DNA of 23,324 bases from JBNKLG01 sp050292235 (GTDB lineage: Bacteria > Pseudomonadota > Gammaproteobacteria > Chromatiales > Chromatiaceae). Below the pieces are notes generated by a model. That model did not search any database, had not been told where the DNA came from, and saw only the letters and a program-made list of their open reading frames with translations. Both the position numbers and the translations under genes were made by a program. The stretch's first letter is position 1. Every line of letters starts with the position of its first letter. The stretch lies in NCBI GenBank assembly GCA_050292235.1, contig JBNKLG010000042.1, forward strand, positions 1 to 23,324, given 5' to 3'. Positions 1-6,787 of this stretch are shown piece by piece.

Positions 1-1
1 C

Positions 2-910
2 GGCCGTCGTGAGATCGGTCACGGGCATCTGGCCGAACGCAGCACCGCCAAGATCCTGCCCACCCACGAGGACTTCCCTTACACCATCCGCGTGGTGTCG
101 GATATCCTGGAATCCAACGGCTCCTCCTCCATGGCCTCCGTCTGTGGCACCAGCCTCTCTCTGATGGATGCCGGTGTGCCGATCAAAGCGCCAGTGGCTG
201 GCGTGGCCATGGGCCTGATCAAAGAGGGTGACCGCTTCCAGGTGCTGACCGATATCATGGGTGACGAAGACCATCTGGGGGACATGGATTTTAAAGTGGC
301 CGGTACTGCCGAAGGCGTCAATGCTCTGCAGATGGATATCAAGATCAACGGCATCACCCGTGAGATCATGGAGATTGCCCTGGATCAGGCCAAGGCCGGG
401 CGTCTGCATATCCTCGGCGAGATGAACAAGGTCATCGACAAGCCCCGTGAGGTCATGTCCGAACATGCGCCGCGCATGATCACCATCAAGGTCAACCCGG
501 ACAAAATCCGCGACATCATCGGCAAGGGCGGTGCCACCATCCGCGCCCTGACCGAAGAGACCGGCGCCACCATCAACGTGGAAGACGACGGTTCGGTGAA
601 GATCTTCTCCGTTGATAAGGCAGCGGGTGAGAACGCCAAAAAGCGTATCGAACTCATCACCGCCGATGTTGAAGTTGGCCAGATCTACGAAGGTCGTGTG
701 GCCCGTCTCATGGATTTCGGTGCCTTCGTGACCATCCTGCCCGGCAAGGACGGCTTGGTACACATCTCCCAGATCTCCGAAGAGCGCGTGGAGAAGGTCA
801 GCGACAAGCTCTCCGAAGGCGACATCATCCGCGTCAAGGTTCTGGAGGTGGACAAGCAGGGTCGCATCCGCCTGAGCATGAAGGCCGCTGCGGCTGAGCT
901 CGACGCCTAA
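2..910 (+). CDS. pnp: Polyribonucleotide nucleotidyltransferase (PNPase), 3' part
   Basis: PNPase is a phosphate-dependent 3'-to-5' exoribonuclease that takes part in mRNA decay and in degradosome-like complexes. The gene runs in from the left edge, and 302 residues are visible. They begin in the second RNase PH domain with the family hallmark GRREIGHG, followed by FPYTIRVVSDILESNGSSS and a second core stretch. A KH domain follows (about MITIKVNPDKIRDIIGKGG), then an S1 domain (from EVGQIYEGRV to GRIRLSMKAA). The protein stops only seven residues after the S1 domain, so it lacks the longer acidic tail of the E. coli enzyme. The upstream neighbour, often rpsO, is outside the window. A strong terminator lies 20 bp after the stop, so it is transcriptionally separate from what follows. 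The reading frame is intact and identity is certain. Confidence 0.98.
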   Translation, partial: GRREIGHGHLAERSTAKILPTHEDFPYTIRVVSDILESNGSSSMASVCGTSLSLMDAGVPIKAPVAGVAMGLIKEGDRFQVLTDIMGDEDHLGDMDFKVAGTAEGVNALQMDIKINGITREIMEIALDQAKAGRLHILGEMNKVIDKPREVMSEHAPRMITIKVNPDKIRDIIGKGGATIRALTEETGATINVEDDGSVKIFSVDKAAGENAKKRIELITADVEVGQIYEGRVARLMDFGAFVTILPGKDGLVHISQISEERVEKVSDKLSEGDIIRVKVLEVDKQGRIRLSMKAAAAELDA

Positions 911-930
911 GGATTGCTAGGCTCTGACCA

Positions 931-966
931 AGGGGCGGTACCGCTTGCGGTGCCGCCCCTTTTTTT
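931..966 (+). terminator. Intrinsic terminator after pnp
   Basis: Bases 931-943 pair with 948-960 (13 bp, one G-T wobble) around a CTTG tetraloop at 944-947. A run of T follows from 960 to 966. This is a textbook rho-independent terminator for pnp. It also separates pnp from the minus-strand regulator gene that ends at 1015. Confidence 0.92.
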
Positions 967-1014
967 GTCCATTGGAGGGAGCGCTTTGCTGTTCACAAAG
1001 AAAACAGTGTTTAT

Positions 1015-1935
1015 TTAACCCGCCACATCCTGTATCAGATTTTTGATATCGCGCATGGGAGGCGTGCCAAACTGGCGGCTGTATTCACGACTGAACTGGG
1101 AGGGACTTTCGTAACCGACTTCGTATGCCGCTCTGGAGGCATCGATATGTTCAGTCAGCATCAGACGGCGTGCCTCGTTTAGACGCATTTTCTTTTGGTA
1201 TTGCAGTGGACTCATGGCAGTGATGGCGCGGAAGTGGCTGTGAAATGCCGAGGTGCTTAGCCCTGCCTTTTCTGCCAAGGCTTCGACCTTGACCGGCTGA
1301 GTGAAATGGGTTTTAAGCCAGTTGATGGCCCGGACGATCTGATAGCCATGGTGTTCTGCAGAGGCAATCTGGCGTAGACGCGGCCCCTGTTCTCCCATGA
1401 GCAGGCGATAGAAAATCTCTTGCTGAATCAATGGTGCCAGGGCAGAGATCTCCTTAGGGTGTTCCAGCAAGGCGAGCAAACGATGGAAGGCATCCAGCAG
1501 TGGCGAAGAGATTTCTCCGATAGCTAAACCAAGGCGGTCTTTGTTTGGACGAAACGGGGGCAACTCGTTGTCCAACATCAGCTGCGTGATCATACGCAGG
1601 TCCAGCTGCATGGTCAGTCCCAGGTAGGGCTGTTCGCGACTGGCTTCGATAATCTGCGCCACCACTGGCAGATCAATTGAGGTGATCAAGAAGCAATGCG
1701 CGTCATAGACATAGGTCTCGTCTCCGAGAAACAACCGTTTCCGCCCCTGGCCAATGAGGCAGATGCTTGGTGGGAGCATATAACTGGTCGGTTCAGTGGG
1801 TGTTTCCCAACGGTGGAGGCTGAGCCCCTGAATGGACGTCTCAGCACTATTCTTACCTGAGGTCCATTGTGCAATTCTTTCGGCCAGGATTGATTGCGGA
1901 TGGATAGAGCCTTTAGTTTCGCTTTTACTGATCAT
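1015..1935 (-). CDS. AraC-family transcriptional regulator, YqhC-like
   Basis: The protein has 306 residues. An AraC_N-type sensor domain covers about residues 25-175, with the typical stretch SICLIGQGRKRLFLGDE. A C-terminal double helix-turn-helix covers about 200-297, including PVKVEALAEKAGLSTSAFHS and the second helix pair around YEVGYESPSQFSREY. E. coli YqhC has the same architecture; it activates the adjacent aldehyde reductase gene yqhD in response to reactive aldehydes. Here the gene is divergent from an iron-containing alcohol dehydrogenase, the same pairing as yqhC/yqhD, which supports local control of that operon. The ATG at 1933-1935 has no strong ribosome binding site. Class is certain; the YqhC-like role and the aldehyde signal are inferred from domain type and context. 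Confidence 0.88.
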   Translation of the reverse strand: MISKSETKGSIHPQSILAERIAQWTSGKNSAETSIQGLSLHRWETPTEPTSYMLPPSICLIGQGRKRLFLGDETYVYDAHCFLITSIDLPVVAQIIEASREQPYLGLTMQLDLRMITQLMLDNELPPFRPNKDRLGLAIGEISSPLLDAFHRLLALLEHPKEISALAPLIQQEIFYRLLMGEQGPRLRQIASAEHHGYQIVRAINWLKTHFTQPVKVEALAEKAGLSTSAFHSHFRAITAMSPLQYQKKMRLNEARRLMLTEHIDASRAAYEVGYESPSQFSREYSRQFGTPPMRDIKNLIQDVAG

Positions 1936-2141
1936 AATCTTTGATTTAAATAATTTTTTAATTTGTTTTGAGCGTTTTAGATGAGGGTTAGGTTAGCAGA
2001 TCTACAGGGGCTCAGTTAAGACAAACTCCTTAATAAAGTAGGATCAGGCAAAAAAATGGAAGAATCGTTATACCCCTGTTTCAAATCCAGGGTCTAAAGT
2101 GACTACTTCGAAGACAGCTACCATTGGCAGAGGAGATACGC
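1936..2141. promoter_or_regulatory. Divergent control region between the AraC regulator and the dehydrogenase operon
   Basis: This is 206 bp of AT-rich DNA without a plausible gene. It contains an inverted repeat CCCTG-N9-CAGGG (2074-2078 and 2088-2092). There is also a pair of exact inverted 7-mers, ACAGGGG at 2004-2010 and CCCCTGT at 2073-2079. These are candidate sites for the AraC-type regulator. I could not pick a convincing sigma-70 promoter in either direction. That these are operators is inference only. Confidence 0.4.
2131..2135 (+). promoter_or_regulatory. Ribosome binding site that fixes the dehydrogenase start
   Basis: AGGAG lies 6 bp before the GTG at 2142. It is the reason for preferring this start to the TTG at 2124, which would place the Shine-Dalgarno sequence inside the reading frame. 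Confidence 0.75.
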
Positions 2142-3332
2142 GTGAAGTTTGAATACCAAAACCCAACTCATCTGATTTTCGGTTCCGGTACACTGGAGCG
2201 GCTGGGTGAAACGGCTGCCCAAATGGGGCGGCGTGCTTTATTGGTAACCGGCGGTGGCAGCGTGAAGCGCAGCGGTATCTTTGATCGCGCGTGCAAGCTC
2301 CTGAGTGGTGCCGGCGTTGTGGTATTTGAGTGTGATGGGGTGGAGCCGAATCCCAAGAATCGGTCGGTAATACGGGGGGCGGCGATTGCCCGTGAGAACA
2401 GCTGTGATCTGGTGATCGCCCTCGGCGGTGGCAGTGTCATGGATGCCGCCAAGGTGATTTCGGCAGCGGTTTTCTATGAAGGTGATCCCTGGGATATGAT
2501 CTTTCACGGTCAGCCACAACCCCATATTCCCACCCAGGCTTTGCCACTGATTACGGTGCCCACCCTGGCCGCTACTGGTTCAGAGATGAATTGTGGTGCC
2601 GTGATCACCAACGAAGAGAGCACGGAAAAATCCTTTATCCAGAACCCGATACTCTTCCCCAAGGTTGCATTGCTTGATCCAGAACTGACGGTGACCGTCC
2701 CCCAGAACCAGACCGCCTATGGTGTCTGTGATCTGATTACCCATATTACCGAGAGCTACTTCAATGGTTCCGGTGACACCCCAATTCAGGATCGTATCTC
2801 CGAAGGGGTCATTCTGACTGCCATGGAGTACGGCCCCAAGGCCATCGCTGACGGAACCGATCTGAACGCACGTGCCCAGATACAGTGGGCGGCCACGATT
2901 GCCCTCAACGGCTGGATTCAGTCTGGCACTGGCGTCATGGGCTATCCCGTACACATGATCGAACACACGGTCTCGGCTTTCCATGACATCACCCATGCGG
3001 CGGGCCTGGCCATTATCAACCCGGCCTGGATGCGCTTTGCCGCCAGGAGCCATCCGGCGAAATTTGTCCAGTTCGCCCAGCGTATCTTCGGACTTTCTGC
3101 CCAGGGTCCGGATGATTTGTCGTGCGCTCTTGAAGGGATTGATCGTTTTGAGGCGTTTCTCAAGGAGATCGGCTGTCCGACCCGCTTCTCGGAATTGGGG
3201 ATCGATGAGAAACAGATTGAGGATTACGCCAAAGAGACCCTGCGTATCGTCAATGATGGCCAGGGCAGATTGCCCGCTGTGCCTCCCATGACCGAAACCG
3301 ATATCGTCAACGTACTGCGCGCCGCGCTGTAA
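2142..3332 (+). CDS. Iron-containing alcohol dehydrogenase (YqhD/BDH type)
   Basis: NAD(P)H-dependent group III alcohol dehydrogenase, likely reducing aldehydes to alcohols in the cytoplasm. I chose the GTG at 2142, giving 396 residues, because AGGAG at 2131-2135 sits 6 bp before it and the family N-terminus (KFEYQNPTHLIFGSG) starts there. An in-frame TTG at 2124 would add six residues but lacks such a site. Visible features are the nucleotide-binding motif ALGGGSVMDAAK (about 94-104), TVPTLAATGSEMN (138-150), and candidate metal ligands D197, H201, H275 and H285. It is first in an operon with a cupin (11 bp gap) and a second alcohol dehydrogenase, and is divergent from the YqhC-like regulator. 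The substrate is not readable from sequence. Confidence 0.93.
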   Translation: MKFEYQNPTHLIFGSGTLERLGETAAQMGRRALLVTGGGSVKRSGIFDRACKLLSGAGVVVFECDGVEPNPKNRSVIRGAAIARENSCDLVIALGGGSVMDAAKVISAAVFYEGDPWDMIFHGQPQPHIPTQALPLITVPTLAATGSEMNCGAVITNEESTEKSFIQNPILFPKVALLDPELTVTVPQNQTAYGVCDLITHITESYFNGSGDTPIQDRISEGVILTAMEYGPKAIADGTDLNARAQIQWAATIALNGWIQSGTGVMGYPVHMIEHTVSAFHDITHAAGLAIINPAWMRFAARSHPAKFVQFAQRIFGLSAQGPDDLSCALEGIDRFEAFLKEIGCPTRFSELGIDEKQIEDYAKETLRIVNDGQGRLPAVPPMTETDIVNVLRAAL

Positions 3333-3343
3333 GGGAGAGTGGC

Positions 3344-3796
3344 GTGTCAGATAAAGCAGAAAAGAGCCACGAGCTGGAGGCAGAGGCTCAAACCCTCTAT
3401 CCCGCCGGGTCGCAGCCGTCGTTTCCGGGGCCAGAGGCCTACTTCAGTGGCGAGGTTCAGGTCGATCTGCTGTTTCCCGCCAATGAGACCGCAGCCTACT
3501 CTGGCGCCTACGTCACCTTTCAGCCCGGTGTCCGTACGGCATGGCATCAGCATCCGGCTGGGCAGCACATCGTCGTGACCGAGGGGGTTGCCCTCACCGG
3601 AACCCGGGATGGCAAAATCGTCGAGTGTCAGCCAGGAGATGCCCTCTGGTGTCCGGCAGATATTGACCACTGGCATGGTGCCACCCCCCATGGGGCGATG
3701 ACCCATCTGGTGATTACCGGTAGCAAGGAGGGCGAAAACGTGGTCTGGAAAGAACCGGTCAGCGATGCCGATTACCACGGTAAAACCAATCAATAA
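3344..3796 (+). CDS. Small single-domain cupin protein
   Basis: 150 residues, GTG start with a GGGAGAG ribosome binding site just upstream (3333-3339). One cupin barrel covers about residues 50-125. The first metal motif is around AWHQHPAGQHIVVTEG (H68 and H70, with Gln at the usual Glu position). The second is around GDALWCPADIDHWHGA (H109, H111). This form resembles the stand-alone cupins often found next to oxidoreductases and carboxymuconolactone-decarboxylase-like proteins. The reaction is unknown; it could bind a metal and process or sense a small carbonyl compound. It sits 11 bp after one alcohol dehydrogenase and 27 bp before another, so it is probably co-transcribed with both. No signal peptide is visible. 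Confidence 0.88.
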   Translation: MSDKAEKSHELEAEAQTLYPAGSQPSFPGPEAYFSGEVQVDLLFPANETAAYSGAYVTFQPGVRTAWHQHPAGQHIVVTEGVALTGTRDGKIVECQPGDALWCPADIDHWHGATPHGAMTHLVITGSKEGENVVWKEPVSDADYHGKTNQ

Positions 3797-3823
3797 TGTG
3801 TAGGGATTTCAGGAGATAATGCC

Positions 3824-4996
3824 ATGTGTGACAACCACAACCATGATGAGATCAGCAGAAGAGAGTTTGTCCGTTTGACCGCAGCAGCTGGTGGCAGTCT
3901 GCTGCTGGCCAACCCGATGAATCTTTTCGCTGGAACCCACCAGAGTGCCAATATCCAATCCAAAGGCTATGCTGCCGTCGACAACTCCGGCAAGCTGGTG
4001 CCCTGGGCATTTGAACGGCGCCCGGTGGGTGATGAAGATGTCCTGATCGAGATTAAATACGCCAGTATCTGCCACTCCGACATCCATCAGGAGAAAGGGC
4101 ACTGGGGGCCACAGAAGTATCCCCAGGTACCCGGCCATGAGATTGTCGGCGTCGTGGCTGCCGTGGGTAAGAAGGTCACAAAATTCAAAGTGGGTGATCG
4201 GGCCGGTGTCGGCTGCATGGTGGACAGCAACCCAGAGTGTGAAAGTTACAAGCAGGATGAAGAGCAATATTGCCCTGAGACCACCTTTACCTACGGCTTT
4301 CCAGAGCAGAGCTCGCCCACCGGCATCTCCCAGGGGGGCTACTCGAACAACATCGTGGTGAAGGAGCACTTTGTCGTCCACATTCCCGAACACATCAGCT
4401 TCCAGGAGGCAGCGCCACTGCTCTGCGCCGGGATCACCACCTACTCACCCCTGATGAAATTCGATCTCAAACAGGGGGACAAGGTGGGTATCGCCGGGAT
4501 CGGTGGCCTGGGCCACATGGCCATCAAAATCGCCGTCTCCAAGGGGGCGGAGGTCTACGCCTTTACCACCTCGCCCAGCAAGGTCAAAGACATTCTGGCC
4601 TTTGGTGCCAAAGAGGCGATTGTGGTGGATGATCTCAAAAAGCTGGGGCCATACAGAGGAAAGCTGGACTACATGATCAGCACCATCCCCTACCAATATG
4701 ATGTGGCCGCTTACACCTCGGTGGTCAAACCTTATGGTACCTATACCCAAGTAGGTATGCCGGAGGGGTTTGCCTTGAATATGAACAACCTCGGCCTTTC
4801 TGTCAGTCGGGTCAACTTTAATGCCTCACTGATCGGGGGAATGAAAGAGACCCAAGAGGTCGTCAACTACTGTGCGGATCACAAAGTCCTACCGCAGATA
4901 CAGATCATCAAGGCTGAACAGATCAATGAGGCTTGGCAGCAGGTGGTCAATAAAGGGGCGCGTTATCGATATGTGATTGATGCGTCGACGTTCTGA
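3824..4996 (+). CDS. Zinc-type NAD(P)-dependent alcohol dehydrogenase with Tat signal
   Basis: 390 residues, ATG start with AGGAG 8 bp upstream. The first ~37 residues look like a twin-arginine signal: SRREFVRL (RR at 12-13), a hydrophobic stretch to about residue 36, then a small-residue region suitable for cleavage. The rest is a medium-chain dehydrogenase of the cinnamyl-alcohol/YahK type. Catalytic zinc ligands are C83 (ICHSD), H105-E106 (PGHE) and C201, and the Rossmann motif is GIGGLGH (225-231). The structural zinc site is incomplete: where relatives have C-x2-C-x2-C-x7-C, this protein has N136, C139, Y142 and C150. Last gene of the operon; its 3' end overlaps the convergent rtcR by 50 bp. 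Export of an NAD(P)-dependent enzyme is unusual and is inferred from the signal alone. Confidence 0.9.
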   Translation: MCDNHNHDEISRREFVRLTAAAGGSLLLANPMNLFAGTHQSANIQSKGYAAVDNSGKLVPWAFERRPVGDEDVLIEIKYASICHSDIHQEKGHWGPQKYPQVPGHEIVGVVAAVGKKVTKFKVGDRAGVGCMVDSNPECESYKQDEEQYCPETTFTYGFPEQSSPTGISQGGYSNNIVVKEHFVVHIPEHISFQEAAPLLCAGITTYSPLMKFDLKQGDKVGIAGIGGLGHMAIKIAVSKGAEVYAFTTSPSKVKDILAFGAKEAIVVDDLKKLGPYRGKLDYMISTIPYQYDVAAYTSVVKPYGTYTQVGMPEGFALNMNNLGLSVSRVNFNASLIGGMKETQEVVNYCADHKVLPQIQIIKAEQINEAWQQVVNKGARYRYVIDASTF

Positions 4997-6602
4997 CTGG
5001 CGCATGAAGATCCGAAAAAGCCAGCCCGTACTGCTGTAGAAGCTGTTTTACCCGATGGGTGTCGTTGCTGGAGTTTTTCCTTGTTCGGCTGACATTGAAT
5101 AATTTTCGCCCAGCATCGGCCATGGAGGTCGATGTTTGGCAAATGCCAGCAATTCCAGCCAGTTTGATGTGCTCGTAGAGATCCAGTTGGCCAGACGCTT
5201 CCCTGCCAATAAGGGATTCGGCGATGGTGGTGGGGTGCTGTGGTGTGGTATCAGCACCTTGCCATTTCTGAAGTAAGCACTCAATTTCCGCCTCTACCTC
5301 TTCCGTTGTGATTCTGCTGCCTTTAGCCAGTGTGGCCATGCGAGTGATGCTGGCGTTGAGATCGCGGAAGTTGGCGCTCCAGAGTGCTTTTGGAGATCTG
5401 GCGAACCCCATGTATTTCTCACGGGCAGCCTTATTGAAGCTGACCAGATGGCCAGCCTTCCGGGCATAGAGCTTCAACTCATAGTCCAGGTTGGATTCGA
5501 GATCATCCGGGCGCTCCTTGAGAGAGGGTATGCGATAAGTCCAGAGGTCGATGCGTGCCAGCAGGTCTGCACGAAATGCGCCCGCTTTTACTTGTTGATA
5601 GACATCCTGATTCGTTCCTGCGATCAGCTGAAAATCACTGGATGTCTCTTGATCGGCACCAAAGGGGATAAAACGCCTCTCTTCGATGGCGCGCAACAGC
5701 ATGGCCTGTTCATCAATGCCCAGTTCGCCGATTTCGTCCAGAAATAGCAGGCCTCTGTCTGCCGTTTTCAGCAGACCAGGACGATCAGCAATGGCGCCGG
5801 TAAATGCTCCCTTTTTATGTCCGAATAGGGCAGACATGGCATTGTCACCCCGTAGGGTGGCACAGTTGACCGTGACAAATTTTCCGCTCAATAGGCCTCG
5901 CTGTCGTCGCAGCTCATAAATGCGCTGTGCCAACCGGGATTTGCCAGCACCTGTGGGGCCAGTAAGTAGAATGGGCTCGCTGGAGCGGATCGAGACATGC
6001 TCCAGCTGTTGGATCATCTGGTTGAAGGCACTATCTCTGGTTTCGATGCCCCCCTTTAGAAAAGTGGCTCCCGCCAGGCTTTCGTTGCTGAAGCGTGAGG
6101 CGATTTTGTCATATCGGGAGAGGTCGAGGTCGATGATTTGGTAACGCCCTGGTCCCCCTATCTCCCTGTCGGGCGGGTTGGTCTGTAGTAGTCTGGCGGG
6201 GATATATCGGCTCTCTGCCAGTAAAAACAGACAAATCTGTGCGACATGGGTGCCGGTGGTGATGTGGAGGTAGTACTCCTCTCTGTCCGGATCGAAGGGG
6301 TAACTTTCGGCAAAGGTGAAGAGGGCATCATAGACCTCTTCGAAATCCCAAGGATCCCTGAGCTCGAATGCATAGTGCTGGGTCTCTGTGTTGGGCGAAA
6401 CCTCTTTGATGTCAATGGTGACGGTGGTGGCAAGCCGTCCATAGCTGGGTTGATAGAGAAGTACCAGCCGATCGACGGCAAGGGTCTCCTGCTGACAGAT
6501 GGATACGGTGGGGCGCCAACGACTCCATCGCCTTGCGCGTTTGCCGCCTTTATCAAGCACGGTACCGAGAAGGGAGATAACGACCTTAGGCTTTTTAATC
6601 AT
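4947..6602 (-). CDS. rtcR: RtcR-type sigma-54-dependent activator with N-terminal CARF-like sensor
   Basis: 551 residues. Residues 1-180 match the RtcR sensor domain, including the conserved HITTGTHVAQIC segment (113-124) at the predicted ligand pocket; this domain is related to the CARF fold. Residues about 190-430 are the AAA+ sigma-54 activation domain: Walker A GPTGAGKS (215-222), GAFTGA (265-270), Walker B GLLFLDE (284-290), arginines R344 and R350. The C-terminal region AGRKLFNVSRTRKNSSNDTHR (from about 497) is typical of RtcR and likely includes the DNA-binding helix. In E. coli RtcR turns on rtcBA when the sensor detects RNA damage products. Here the divergent target is pnkp-hen1. The tail after about residue 528 is extra compared with the E. 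coli protein and overlaps the convergent dehydrogenase gene. No clear ribosome binding site precedes the ATG. Confidence 0.95.
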   Translation of the reverse strand: MIKKPKVVISLLGTVLDKGGKRARRWSRWRPTVSICQQETLAVDRLVLLYQPSYGRLATTVTIDIKEVSPNTETQHYAFELRDPWDFEEVYDALFTFAESYPFDPDREEYYLHITTGTHVAQICLFLLAESRYIPARLLQTNPPDREIGGPGRYQIIDLDLSRYDKIASRFSNESLAGATFLKGGIETRDSAFNQMIQQLEHVSIRSSEPILLTGPTGAGKSRLAQRIYELRRQRGLLSGKFVTVNCATLRGDNAMSALFGHKKGAFTGAIADRPGLLKTADRGLLFLDEIGELGIDEQAMLLRAIEERRFIPFGADQETSSDFQLIAGTNQDVYQQVKAGAFRADLLARIDLWTYRIPSLKERPDDLESNLDYELKLYARKAGHLVSFNKAAREKYMGFARSPKALWSANFRDLNASITRMATLAKGSRITTEEVEAEIECLLQKWQGADTTPQHPTTIAESLIGREASGQLDLYEHIKLAGIAGICQTSTSMADAGRKLFNVSRTRKNSSNDTHRVKQLLQQYGLAFSDLHAPVRTSTHQSHIDNAPLY

Positions 6603-6610
6603 GGTTATCT

Positions 6611-6645
6611 ATATTGATAGTTAATTATTCACAATGATAGTAAAT
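6611..6645. repeat. 20-bp-period direct repeat, candidate RtcR upstream activating site
   Basis: Bases 6611-6625 and 6631-6645 match at 12 of 15 positions, with an identical TGATAGT core at 6615-6621 and 6635-6641. The spacing is exactly 20 bp, about two helical turns. The pair lies roughly 135 bp before the expected pnkp transcription start, a normal distance for a sigma-54 activator site. It also lies 9 bp upstream of the rtcR start codon, where it could allow autoregulation. CTAT-N4-ATAG (6609-6620) adds a small dyad to the first copy. Binding by RtcR is inferred from position. Confidence 0.5.
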
Positions 6646-6682
6646 ATTGAGGCAAGAAGTCGATGGCTTCTGGAGCGTATGC

Positions 6683-6698
6683 TTTATTTTCTAATAAA
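6683..6698. repeat. Short AT-rich inverted repeat between rtcR and pnkp
   Basis: TTTATT-TTCT-AATAAA is a perfect 6-bp dyad. It lies between the direct repeat and the sigma-54 promoter, in an AT-rich stretch that could bend to bring the activator to the promoter. I found no clean IHF consensus here. Function unknown. Confidence 0.3.
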
Positions 6699-6735
6699 AC
6701 AATGAGTTATTTTTGCTTATCTGAGTACTGAACGG

Positions 6736-6752
6736 TTGGCATGCTACTCGCA
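6736..6752 (+). promoter_or_regulatory. Sigma-54 (-24/-12) promoter of pnkp-hen1
   Basis: TTGGCATGCTACTCGCA fits the sigma-54 pattern YTGGCACG-N4-TTGC. The invariant GG (6738-6739) and GC (6750-6751) are at the correct spacing; the mismatches are ATG for ACG after TGGC, and TCGC for TTGC. Transcription would start near 6763, giving a leader of about 25 nt with AAGGA at 6777-6781 placed 6 bp before the pnkp ATG. A sigma-54 activator gene lies immediately upstream in divergent orientation. Confidence 0.82.
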
Positions 6753-6787
6753 AAAGGTAGAAAAAGGTCAGATTACAAGGAAACAAT

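Noticed and set aside
2124..2141. TTG start for the iron-containing dehydrogenase
   Set aside because: The GTG at 2142 has a well-spaced AGGAG and gives the normal family N-terminus; the TTG would put that site inside the gene.
3809..4393. Antisense frame over the Tat-type dehydrogenase
   Set aside because: The sense frame has clear zinc-binding and Rossmann motifs; the antisense product resembles nothing and has no independent start signals.
4947..6602. RtcR as a CRISPR-linked CARF effector
   Set aside because: There is no repeat array, cas gene or cyclic-oligonucleotide synthase in the window; the AAA+ and C-terminal parts are specifically RtcR.
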